A DNA stretch of 64,000 nt. Origin: Rotaria sp. Silwood1 (taxonomy: Eukaryota; Rotifera; Eurotatoria; Philodinida; Philodinidae). The translations under genes were made by a program, and so were the position numbers. Where the stretch lies: contig CAJNOP010000022.1 in the NCBI GenBank assembly GCA_905250075.1, positions 856,322 through 920,321 on the forward strand, read 5' to 3'. The notes beneath the pieces are model-generated. The model saw only the letters and a program-made list of their open reading frames with translations, did not search any database and was not told the DNA's origin. This document shows, piece by piece, positions 23,812 to 37,200 of the stretch. Every line of letters begins with the position of its first letter. Position 1 is the stretch's first letter.

Positions 23812-26800
23812 GACTAATATATAGAGTAAATTAAGGATGGGTAGTATCTAGTTATTATTATCGTTAATAAAAGAAATCAGAATGCTGGCTAGAAAGCAAA
23901 AAAGAACGTAGAAGAATAATAGAAATATTCTACAAGTGAAAGAAGATAATGTGATGATTGTATTGTAAATTTGTATTCTATTTATCGTATTAAAGAAAGG
24001 CTATAAGAGATAGATGTTTGTCTTTCGAAAGAAAAACAATTATATTATTCAGTAGATGGCACTGGCTTATATGAGAAAGAAGTCAAAAGAATATATAGAT
24101 TAAGTATATACTGACAGACCTCAAGAAATTCTTAGGCAGTTACCGAAACACTTGACACAGTCTGTATTAGTTGGATAGTTTCCAAACCCTGAAATGTCGG
24201 ACGAAATATTGAAGTTGGCACATGCCTGATACGAATTCATATTAATGTTTGTATTATATCTAAACAAATCCGTTTCGAAATAATTATACTACAGAAAAAT
24301 TTCATATAAGAATTCTCGGAAAACATTGACACAATCATCTCCTCAATATTTATGTGTTACATCAATGATATGTTGCGAGAATTGATTACATCAATTGCTA
24401 AGTGATCAGTCAGAAAAAACTTATAAATAGAGACAGATCTTTGTTGACATACTTCTTACAAAAACGATATTTTATTTTTCTAAACAACGAAAAAACTTTT
24501 TTTTTGTTCAATGTTTCAATAGAACATGAGTAGCTTCATTTCGGTCTCAATTTCAAAAGCGAGACTACACGACTTTTCTTTTTGACAACTTCCACGTTGA
24601 AAAAATTCATTTATAATTTGTTAATAATTTTATTCTTAGTTATAGAGTTACGAAAAGTTTCTCATAGTTGCTGTTTTATTGGACTGACAGTAGTGTAGTT
24701 AACATAATAATCATAGAAGTTTGATTGATCATTAAAGTATAAATTACTTTTTTATAAAAACTTTTCTCAATTTACTTTTCCGAAGATATTAACTATGGGT
24801 TTCGACCAAATGATAATCAATGGTGTTTTATAAATTTCGAGTTCATTGTTATTTTTTTGTTTCTTGGCTGCATTTCAAGGCGAACAGATATTAAATATAT
24901 GTATCTTGAAGAATAGCACATCAGTTATCATCCAAGAGAAATATTAGCTAATTTTGTACTAACTCAAAGAAAACAGTATATTGGTAAAAATATGGAAAAA
25001 AATTTATTACAGATATTTTTTTTTTCGACGTAGACGAACGTCATGGAACTTCATTTTTTTGTTGTTGATGAGCCGTATCTCTATGAAGACAAAAGCAAAT
25101 ATCCTAAGATTTTCCGTATCCATGAGTCTCAATTGAATCTACCACTGGCAAAAATGCCGTTTATTTCGATTTAATCAAAGCAGAGTTATTCTCGAAATAC
25201 TGACCGTTATGCAATTTCAGCTTGTTGTAGATCAGTAGTGGTTACTATTTCAAAAATAACAATGATTTGACTGCATAAGAAAGAGTAAAATTTTTGTAGA
25301 TAATAGATCTAATGGAGATTCATATGTATACATAAAATCTTAGAGTCTTTGCTTTTGTCTGCATGCAAAAGCGGCAAACCAAAGGCAAAACACCAAATTC
25401 TTTAAACTCTTTCTAGACACTTTTACTGTTGTAGTATTTTCTTTATGATGATAGCTTATGTTGTACCCTTCAAATACATATATTCAATATCAATCCACCT
25501 AGAAATATGGCCAAAATATAAAATCAAATAAAAATAATGTCGAATGTTGCTTTGTTGTGAAACATTTGTATTCTGTACATGATCATGAAAATTCTTGGCT
25601 GCTTCAACATTATCATAGCTATAATAAAAACTTTCTTTTCATAATAATTAGCTCCTTAGCGCCCGGTGACATATATACGTATGTAGTCAAAATATCAAAT
25701 ATATAATTATAGTGCTAGAATAAAACTGCTTTTAGTAATACGTGTCTATCTCTGTTCAGGAGGCCTGGAAAACTGAACTATTCTAGAGTGTATAATAACT
25801 CATCGAAGTCTATCTTTTGCGCAAAAACTCAAGTCAAAAGCGATTTGACACTTTGGAACGTTTCCTCGTGAGTTCAATATACAAACCACTCTTAATAATT
25901 GGTATTGGGTAGAATTTTGACAGTAACGAGAATAGAACTAAACAACCAATAAATGCAACCATTATCTTTTTATATCTTTATACTTTACGACAATGAAATG
26001 TTTACCTTGAAACTGATCCACGAGCAAGGCATCGCTACAAAATAATAAGCACATTGTATGTATTTTTCATTTGTTTAAACTCAAGAAATGCTGAATCTAA
26101 TAGTGCCTAATTCACATGATGCTTACGCCTTATCCATTCATAGAAAAAAATTCGCAAAAAATCGTGTTGAACCACAGCATATCAAACTGCGGTTATGACC
26201 GGTTTTCACAGAACACGAGAGTAAGACTATTTATTCAGCTTTTGAATACTGGTATTAATTGCAATGCTTTCAAGAAGTGGTAAGTAGCGTTTTACTAAAA
26301 ACTGAATAAATGGTCTGACTTCCTCGGCTTTTAAAAGCTGCTCTAAGTCGTAGTTTCCTTATGACGCATTAAATAACGGTATTGGAAATCCACATACATG
26401 GTAATCGTAAAGAGTGTTTTGCTTCAGTAAAGAAATATCTATAAACCTGATCCGCTCTCTTATCAGGGGATCTGAACTAATTTTATTAACAAGGAATCGA
26501 GCAGTCATTGGAAAATATCGAACATGTTTTAATATCTAAACAAATTCTGATTAATTTATTTTTTTTTATTCAAATAAAAATATACTTTAGAATGTGCATG
26601 TCGGTCTTCTATGCATGCACTTTCACACCCACGATTATATCAACTGTTGAAAACGAGGCATTTCAAATATATTGACACGACTATAAAACACTGTATGACT
26701 GTCTCAAGTTTTATCGTATTTCTCTAAGAAACGTTCATTGTATTTCCTACTATTTTCGCCGATTTACGACTTTCGTAAAACAGCGATGTCATGATGATAG

Positions 26801-28348
26801 ATTTCACCATTTCATATTGTTTACCTCACTGTTTTCTTGGAATTCGTTAATCATATTTTTTGTTTTTCTTTCTCGTCACTTAACATAACAACAACTATAT
26901 GCAAGAGTGTCAATAGAGTTTGTGAAAGTCAATTAATATTCGATATGTAAGGTTTATTATGCTAAAATATAGTTCTTTAGTCTTCATTTCAGACATTCAA
27001 GTGATATTGCAAAATACATTCGTTGGTTTATTGCTTCCATTTTAACGTAGTAGCTATTCAATATCGATGAATTTAATCTGTGCTTATTGTAATTTAAAAA
27101 ATATTTTAGATACCTGAATGTTGTTAGTTTACTTTTGAGCATATGCAAGTTAATGAAAGAAATTATCGCTTCGAAATTTATTTTTAAATTGTTACTAATT
27201 TTTATGAAACTTACCATTAAAATTAGTCGGTCAAAAATATGAGAAGTATTTTGTAAAAAAATCCATTATATAAATAATCATTGGAAAGTTATCAAAAGAA
27301 AGTTGAATATTGACTTTATTTGCTTGCATATATAGCATTGTACAGTTGTTGAAGATGTTCAAATCAAAGTTCTCTTTATACAGATTTTCTTTTGTTCAAA
27401 GAATTCTTGAACGATATATTGTAAGTCGACTGTTATTATCTAACTACTGGAAAGTTAAATTATACAAACAACAACTTTTCAGTATTGTTGAAAATTGATC
27501 AATGAAGATAATGGATTATCAGTAAAAACGAATTATAGAAATAAACAAGCAGAATCAATATTGGTCCATAATAAAACTAAATGGTTTCGCTATTCACAAT
27601 GAATTACAGCTACTTATTTCAGTTTTAATAAATTTTTATGGTTGTCACAAATGAAATTTGATTAAAACAAATGAATATCTATAATCTCGCATGATGATTA
27701 GAATTATTTCAGCTAATCATAATTACTAGTTACAAATCAAAATATTATACTTAAGGATTATTTTATATTTGAATTTCCGCAATAGATTCTAAGTAGCATC
27801 ATATCATTGGATCAATTTATGGATAATCTTACACTGTTAATGGTTTTTCTCTTTTACAATAACTATCAATTATATGTGACGGTTTTTATAAATTAACTAG
27901 AATTCTATCAAGTTCTGTTGATTTTCTAAGCTCCATAACAAAACTATATAATATTTAGTTTCTATCATTTGATAGCTGAACTCTATTTAACTATTGACTA
28001 TATCCTTTATAAGTAATTACACATAGAAATACTTCTTAAAATGAGGAAACAATATTTGATATACGTTTAATTTTAACATTATTAAAAAAATGCAAACATA
28101 AGTAGCTTAATGTTCATATCAATCTAATAATATGGATCAATGAAATCATTCCATCAACTTCTAAGAAACCTCATGTACTTTTAAAGCGAAATGTAAAGAG
28201 ATATTTTATTTTAAATCCAATACTAGGAATTAAACGTTTGTTGAATCCATTTTACAAGTATGTAATACGAGTTAAATATTGATTTATTTAGTATTTAATC
28301 AGAGAGATTATTTAGTATTTTCTTGTAATTTATTTGATTTACAAGTAA

Positions 28349-28409
28349 TGAGACAGCGTCTTCAAGTTCAGTTTGTCTTATAATATCTGCTTAAATTTCA
28401 GCTGTCTCA
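28349..28409. repeat. Short inverted repeat TGAGACAGC / GCTGTCTCA
   Basis: A perfect 9-bp inverted repeat encloses about 43 bp of unrelated sequence. It could be a small mobile remnant or chance; there is no supporting target duplication. Confidence 0.3.
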
Positions 28410-29262
28410 TCATATACACTAAGTACCAGTGAATCAAAATTTGCATTTTAGATACTGTTAGGCATATTATTGATTTAGTATTTTCTTATTCTTCACATTA
28501 TTAACGTATAAAGTCATTCATTAATATAGAACAGTTAAAAAAAAAGGTATTATTGATGACCGATAACATCTGCTTACTTTGATTGTCAGTTGAAGTGTTT
28601 ATCGATATCAGTATAATGCATAAATAAGCAATCATATCAAGTACAATTAGAATTCTAACATCAAATGAAAAATCAATGAATATGATCAAATCATGTGTTT
28701 TTCTGTTAACAATAAAGAATAGACTTAAAAAAATGGGACATTAAGCAAAGAAAAAAAACATTATAGCTTAAATGGTCTATTAAAAATGTGTCAATGCTAT
28801 CATCACTATAAATGACTACTATCATCTATATTAAGATCATGTTATACTTGATAATTTTTTTCTTATGATCAAAAAAGAGTATAGCCGTATATTTAGTTTA
28901 GTTATAGAATACTAAAACATACAATTCTCATTATGTGTTAAATTATTTTAATTAAGACTGTCACATTTTTATTTATTTTGTATTTGCAGACCAGCCAAAA
29001 TTGAACAAAAGAATACCAAATAATGATCGTTATAACTATCACTCTAATAAATAAAAAATTAAATGAATTTTAATATGCTATCTAATTTTATAACTTACTT
29101 GAATGCACAGTACAGATTCGATACATATCAAATACATTTAGAACATGGTAGCATGAGTATATTGATTCATTAATCTTGTTTGCTAATGAATGAAGAAAGC
29201 AATATCAACAAAAATATGCAAAACAACCTGGAGGGCACATGTCTGTGTGATTACAAACGTAG

Positions 29263-29352
29263 TTAATCCTTTTCGGCCGGATGTTTCCATTTGGAAACAT
29301 TTTCTCCTTTAGGGGTACGGCGTTTTTGAAATAGCCGACCAGAAAGGGTTAA
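29263..29352. mobile_element. piggyBac-like miniature inverted-repeat element
   Basis: This 90-bp element begins and ends at TTAA, the target site of piggyBac transposases. Its termini are imperfect inverted repeats: TTAATCCTTTTCGGCCGG at the left, and TTAACCCTTTCTGGTCGG when the right end is read in reverse complement. Near the left end is a near-palindrome, GTTTCCATTTGGAAAC. It is far too short to code for a transposase, so it would be a non-autonomous copy moved in trans. It is more GC-rich than its surroundings. Confidence 0.65.
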
Positions 29353-31269
29353 ATAATGAACACTTGTTCATTGAATTCTACGTTTGTGTTGGTTATTGTT
29401 TAAAATAATATTTATCTAGCGAAATCAAATAATCAAACGATGAATACAAAATAAAAAATCTTGTCTATTGCAGTCCGTTATTATAACAAAATAAGATTGA
29501 ATAAAGGATAAAGAAATAAGAGAACGATTCCTGAAATATTAATTAACGATTTTAGGCTAATAATCACTAAGTTGCCTTTTGTCAAACAATGTCTAGATTA
29601 CTATTCGTATAGAATTTTTTTTGGTTCCATTAGAAAACAAAATATATTTAAGATACACCAGGTGATAAAAGTATTAAAATGATACAATTGTATGAGTATG
29701 AATAAATACTTAAGTACCATACTTTTATCATCGTCTGTCGTTGGATTAACACTATCGAAGTCAAATATTTTTTTTTTTATTTTAAATAAGAGAAATAAGA
29801 AAAGAAAGAAATCCATTAAACAACCAATAATCTTGATTCTTCTAATTGTAAGAATGATATTAGAAAGAGTTTTAGTCAATATTTTACAAGGCTTAAATTT
29901 CAGGACTCTTATAAAAAATAATTTCTAACTAAACTTTAATTCAATATTGATTATAGTTTCACAAATATTCTGTTTAATTCATTTATACTAAAGATTGTAA
30001 TAATAAAAACATATGAAAAGAAACATATTCATAATCTTCTGATGAAGATTCTACAGATGCCGCATATGTCCATGATATATGTAGAATATTTTAGTAAATA
30101 AACATGACTTTGATATGTTTGTTAACAATAAAATATTGAGATTGGATTTTATCTTTTAGCAGATATCTTTTTATGAATAAACAAAGATTTTTCTATCGTC
30201 GATGAGTATTGGTGTACAAGTGCAGATGGTTGCTTTTGCTTACTTGCTTACAACAACAGTCTATTCAACTACAACTATCGCTACCATATGGAAGAGAGAA
30301 TAAGAAAGGGAGAAAAAAATAGAGAACGAGAAGGATTAACAACGTAGTAAATGATGAAGGTACATGTGTTGAACAAAAATCAATAAATTGGACACAGATA
30401 GAAAAGCATACAAGTGCTGAATAACCTTTTTAGTATGTTATTTTATCTTCAACTAGCGTTACCAATATATATATCTGACTGCTCCTACTGTACAACTGAT
30501 CTAGACAAAAACATTCATAGTTTTGTTTTTGTTGTGAAGGTCGAACTATCACACCACTAGTTTCCATCAAATGACTAACTTACGATGGCATAGTCCCTTT
30601 TATCTATTCTTTCCTAATTGCGTTTCTTCGAAATAAGGTAATTCTAAGACTTTTTTTCTTCTTTATTAATAGTGATGACGTAACAACATGATCATTGAGA
30701 CCATATCAATATGTTTTTTTTATTACTAGCATTCGAGCGAATGAATTCAATGAGATAAACCTACTAGTTCGAGACTTTTAAATATATGAATTGCATTACT
30801 TCATTCTATACCTGCTCTTTTCATTAAGTACTTTATATACTATTACCTTTATATGACATATTCATAAATACGAAATAATAAACATATGTTTATTCTTAAT
30901 GAAGCATAACATTGAAATGAAACCCTAAATGTATTTCTTTACAAAAAAAAAAAATACTTAAAGAATAATTTCTTTTTAATCTATTTTAGAAACGATATGT
31001 TAATTGATTACCATCATTATTTATTATTATTATTATTATCTTCATAACTCTTTTCATCATTATTTAATGAATATTAATCATGCATAATAATTATTCTTTC
31101 ATATTAATAACAATTTAATTTATTATTATTGTTATTTATCTTTTTCGACTAAAAAGGAAAAAAACAATACGAATTTCATTAAACTTGTGTCTTATTTTTT
31201 TTTATATTCATTTTAATTTTTACGTTGATTTTGCAAGATAGAAAAACAGAAAAAAAGAATTTTTTTTTC

Positions 31270-34200
31270 ATGCTTTTGTCAATGACGACTCAAAGTGAAA
31301 ACGATAGTATTAATGAAATTAATGGAAACAATCATACAATAACAGTATTACAAGAGTAAATATTTTTCATTTTATTTTCTATTTAATTATTACTTATTAT
31401 AGATCATCAATAAATGAATCTGATAAAAAACATGAAGAATTAACTCCCACAAATGAAAACGAACAAAAGTAAGCGAAAGAAAAAAAAAACACAATTGTGT
31501 TTTTCTTGTGCAAATCGTAAAACATTTCTAAAAAAGAAATTAATTACTTTAAGGAATAATTCAATACATGAAAAACTCGAAGAAAAAAATAATATTAATG
31601 ATGATACTGAAATAAATTCTAATTTAATCACAAAAGTCAATACTAATGAAGAACAAGAACAACAAAAAGAAGAACCAACAGTCAATGATCATGAGGATGA
31701 TAATCGATCGAAAAAATTATCTAATGCAAAATATAAATACTCATCAATGGCATATCATCGATCACCATATTATACAAATGGTCACCCATATGGGCCAGCG
31801 CCCTATTATTATTATCATGTAGCACCAATCAATGAAAAGCCACCACCATTAATGGTAATTCCAACTCAACCACCATCAACAGTAGCAGCAGCAACAACAA
31901 CATCAACGACTACAACTACAACAACAACTGATAATCAAGCTAGTAATTCAACAACAGTTTCATCTCAAAACTTACCTCCTCGTTTGAGACAAATATCAAC
32001 AAATGAAAATGATTCAAATTTACTACAGTCATCATCTCAAGCATCCACAACAACAGGTTCGCAACCAACAACAAATGGTCGTCGTCATCGCAGTATTTTA
32101 CCGCGTGGTAGTTGTAATTATTATTCTCCACATCCACCACCACCCTTGATGGCAACACCACCGGGTGTTCTTTTTCCATATCCACCAACATTTCATCAAC
32201 CAGGTCAAATTGCGTATAACATTAGAACACCTGATGAACTTGAATTAGTTGCTTTTCAACAACATGTAATGAATTTACCATCACCAGTTATTTGGCCACC
32301 ACCAGCAACATATCCTCATTATCCATCTTATTCAATGTATGAAGCATCACCATATATATATAATAATTCATCAACGATGAATTCCAATAATTCATTACTT
32401 AATCCTGAAGCTGCTGAATGGGTCCCACCATCTACAGATACGGATGAGTCATCATCAGATAATCATATTTTAATTGATGATGAAATTAATTTTCCACCTT
32501 TAAATACTAATCGTATAGAAGATAATAATCCTGAACAACAAAATCAAATTGATTCTCCGCCAGAAATAGGTTCAATTAATAATACTGACGATAAAACAAC
32601 AATAGCACCATCAAAAATTGATACAACAATAACTAATTCATCATCTAGTCAAGATGATAATAAAAATTTATCATCATCAAAACCAACAACAATATCATAT
32701 TCAAATGTTATTCTTCAAACATTAGATGTTAATAAGTCAAATAAAACTGTTGATACTATTAATCAAAATCAACGTCGTCAACAACCATCAACAAACAATA
32801 TACAAGTTCAATTACCACCAAGAGATCGAACAAATAAACAACAAAAACCACAAATTCATATTCCGAAAGATATTCCATCTCGTCGACGTCAACTACCATC
32901 CAATCGAAATAATTTTAATGGAATACGAAATTCACTGCCAACAGAAATACCAAAACAACAACAACAACAACAACAATTAGCTGACGATTGGATTGAAGTT
33001 AAATCTAAAAAAACAAAAAAATTTGATCGTTCAACAAGCGATATACCATATGAAAATTCAACAACTCTACCACGAAAATCATTGTCAGATCAACAAATAA
33101 CGAAAACATTATCACCACCATCATCATTATCATCAACAAGTGATAATACAGTAGGAACATGCACATCCGAAGATGATGATGATAAAAATGATTTAAATAA
33201 TATATCTGATAATAAATCTGTTATGATTGTTGAAAATAAAACTGTAACAACAATAACAACACCAACATCAACACCAACAAAAGATTATAATCAAATTATT
33301 ATTGATGATATTCATAAAAGACTCGATAATGGTGAACGATTATTAATTATAATCAGAGGATGTCCTGGTATGATTTTCTTGCTTTTTATTAAACATTTCT
33401 ATAATGAGTGAACAGCTAACAAAAATTCAAATCATTCGAAATAAGTTATTTTGAGATATTTGTCCTGGTCTCTAATTTCTTTTTTATTCAATTGCAATAT
33501 GTCGCTTAAAAATCCTTCGTCGCAATAGAAGCCGCCCGGAGACTTATAATATGTCCTACTATTCAAAAATGTTAGGAGTAGCTATTAATACGACTTGTGT
33601 GTGGTTGTTACCGAAGAAAAGACTTATACACCCACACCATACCATAATATAACGAACAGAAAAAATATGAGTCTGTTAATCTATGGTAATCTTCAAATAT
33701 CTGTTGTCAGATAAAGCAATGATCGATTAAAAAAGTACATATAATGACCATGAACTCAAACCTTGACGAAAAATGAAAATAGTTTCGAGAGATAATTCTT
33801 CATTATGAGTATTTGATGACATTTAATAGAACATTTTTTATGTACAAATGATGCCTGATCAAGACTAATTTGAAAATATTTGCAAACCTTTGCCAAAAAA
33901 ATAAAAACTGCCTGGATATAATAGAACCCTTAGGGCTTCTAATACGTCTTTTATATTAATCCTTCGAGACGAGGCTTCCATTTCGGAGAGTGATTTATTA
34001 ACGAACCATATATTCCGAACAAAAAACAAACAAATCTTATTATTAAAATTTCAATATTATCTTTTTGTATTAAAAATTTTTTTCATGTTTATTTAGGTTC
34101 AGGCAAATCAACACTTGCTAAGTAATTTTCAATTTTGTTTGTTTGAATAAAAACATAGCTTTATTTTTTATTTGTCTAGATCATTAAATAATGGTTATAA

Positions 34201-37200
34201 TGGTCAGATTTTATCGACAGATGAATATTTCAAAGATAATAATTCAAATGAATATCGATATGATCCAACGAAACTTGAAAATGCTCATCTTTATAATCGT
34301 CGATTAGGTAAATTTTTGAATATATTTTGAGGTTAAAAAAAGCAATAAATCTATTTTTGGTTTTTTACGTTTTATTTAGTATCTGAAGCATTTAAACAAA
34401 ATATTTCTCCAATAATTATTGATAATACAAATGCAACATCATGTGAAATGAAACCATATGCAGCAATGGTAAATGTTAATTTTCTTTTTCTTTTTATTCA
34501 TACATATTGAATAATTTAGGGTAAAGAAGCAGGTTATGATATTCTTCTCATTGAACCACAAACACCTTGGCGTTATAAAGCTCGTGAATTAGTCAAGTGA
34601 GTTAATTTTGTTTTTGAACATTTATTTTTTTTTGTAATCCTTTTCCTATACAGATATTCATTTATTTTATCGAGTGGTATGTTTATTTTCATGGAAAATG
34701 ACTCTTTCTTCTCTCATTTGGGAAGCTTATTTTCTTCAACTTATGCACTGACCTTTCTACTTTTTTTAATCTCTAAGTACATGCTATTTTCTCAGGAATT
34801 TAGATGTATACCTCAAGTGCAAATATAATAGCAATGATACCAACAGCTAATGCTCATTTTAATGACATACATTAGTCTGATTTCACCCGTTGAACATAAT
34901 GACTTGAAAGTTTTTTTTTCATGTAGAATTTCGTTAAACAAAGAACTTTATTTTTTTTTAAATTGACATGACTTTTAAAATATAACTATATCTAACTATT
35001 CTCAAGCTTAATTCTTTTGCTATGCAACCAATTCAAAAAAAAAAATAACATTCTTTGCAATATTTTATCTACATAAAATACTTGTCAAAGTGGAAAACTA
35101 AATTTTCTTTTCTCATTAAGAACTTATTTGCAAGGGGTGTCCCGAGTAAAGATGTGTGAAACCAAATTCTTTTAGTTCAAGTCTTGGTAACTTTTCCACC
35201 AGCCATGGTGAATCCGGTCTAGTCATTGTCCTAATCTCATACATGACTAGTGCCGATCAGAGAAAGACGAGCCCTACCACCTTGAAAAATTTACATTTTT
35301 ATCCAGCATTCTATTGTTTTTTTGTTCATCAATTCTCAAGAAAACGTTCGAGCTTCCTTCGAAAACTGACCAACTTTAGCAAAAATCTTCTAATTGACCC
35401 TCATCTCTTCGCAATCCTAGCAAACTTGGAATATTCTTTTGTGTATGAAGTCCATCAAGAAAAAAATGATTAGCCAAATATCTTTTATAGACTTAATTCT
35501 TCTAAATAAAATAATATTTACATTAATTCGATTAATAATAAACAAAACCTTGCATGTTTTTCAATCCTTGACAATTTCATTTTTATTATAAGATTATTTT
35601 AGTTGTTTTTTAATGCATGTTTTAAGATAATATGTCTAAAAAAAATCTTTTCTAGATCTGATCTTTAAACCAATTCATTTTTCTTTTTTTATTTATCGAA
35701 AAAATATAAAATAGTTTTTATATTACATTTAGACGAAATCTTCATAATATACCATTACGACGTATAAAAGAAATATTAAATAATTTTGAACATAATGTAA
35801 AAGTTGAAAATCTAATTGATCAAACAAAAACAAATGTATTTATATCATGTCAGTCACAAAAAATTCTTGAACAACATAGTACAGATAATGAGTCAATTGA
35901 TCCAATATTAACATCAAAAAAATCTTTTAATATTATTAATGATTCAAATATACTTGATGATGTTCGTCTTTGTATAAATGATATGATTTTATTTTTAACA
36001 TCAAATTTTTATCAAACATCACAATCATCAACATCGTTATCAATATCATTTTCAGATTTATCATTAATACCATCATCATCATCACCAACAACACCAACAA
36101 CACCACATACAATATTTCATCGTTCATTATCACGTTTTTCATCAACAACAACTAGTCAAGATCATACATTTACTAATGAACATCTTTTACGTTTACCAAC
36201 AACAGCTTTTTCACGTTGTATTGAAAAATTAACACCACCATCATCAACAAATTCAAGTATTATTGGAAAAAAACGACGAAAAAATAAAAATAAACAACAA
36301 CAACAACAATCTAATGAAATTTTACTTAATACAAATAATAATAATAATAATCAAATAATTAATGAAAATGATTATTATTTACAACAATCAACATATAATG
36401 TTATTCTTGCAGAAGATTATTCTGATTTTATTATTATTGATGAACAAAATGACAATGATTGTTGCGATGCTTTTATTCAAAATTTTGATGAGCGAAGAAA
36501 TTCTTACTGGTATGTCACTCTTACATTTTTTTTTTTATTCTCTCAAAACAGATTGGTCATGACTCATTTTTGTTTTTACTCATTCTCTTTCTTTTGCCTT
36601 GGGATAACTGGCCTATCGCATGCATATGCGTTTTTCTTCGTTCACATGATGACGAAAAACAAAATAAATATTTGTCCTGTCATTTATAGATTTATTTTCA
36701 TAAAACTATTTTCTTATTTTTTGGAGTACGAAAAATAATTATTCGTGCAATGGATAGTACATTAAAGAAAATGTATACAAATGCAATGAGGTAAATTAAT
36801 ATTTTATTTTCTATCGTTTAAAATTTTTGAACATTTATTTTATAATGCAAGAAAAAAACAAAGCAAGTTTTTTTTTTTTTTGCTTTTTATTTACTTTTTA
36901 TAATTCTTAAAATAATATTAATATTTATAATTCAATTATTTTAGGAACTATTCATCAACAAATTCTCATCCACAAAAACCAACTGATAATAATAAAAATC
37001 AATTAATAAATATAATTCATAATGAACTCACAAAACCTTCTGTATACATTGATCAACAGCCGTCCAAATCTTTTAATCATATTGCTATACAATGTTCATC
37101 AGATGATTTCAAACAAGAAACAAATTCATCATGTCGAATTTTAATTGGGCATCTATCAGCTCAATCAACGATTTCATCATCGATTGCAATACGTCCTGGT

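Larger units (their letters stand above)
23812..31269. other. Large gene-poor region between divergent genes
   Basis: This is AT-rich DNA between the 5' ends of the KH-like gene (minus) and the N4BP2-like gene (plus). Short open frames (26984-27217, 27310-27498, 28501-28689, 29601-29928) show no family features. A piggyBac-style miniature element is at 29263-29352. Both promoters should lie at the edges. I could not recognise tRNA genes or other RNA genes. Confidence 0.45.

Noticed and set aside
28349-28409. TGAGACAGC inverted repeat as a transposon
   Set aside because: Only 9 bp pair and no target duplication is visible. It is kept as a low-confidence repeat, not as a mobile element.
30201-30302. 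33-codon ORF with a hydrophobic stretch upstream of the N4BP2-like gene
   Set aside because: Too short, and no evidence that it is transcribed or cleaved as a peptide.
31453-31553. ATG and Lys-rich open frame just upstream of the main N4BP2-like exon
   Set aside because: The stretch 31469-31553 reads better as an intron: GTAAGC donor, TTTAAG acceptor, and exact frame continuity from exon 2 (CAA AA) to exon 3 (G AAT).
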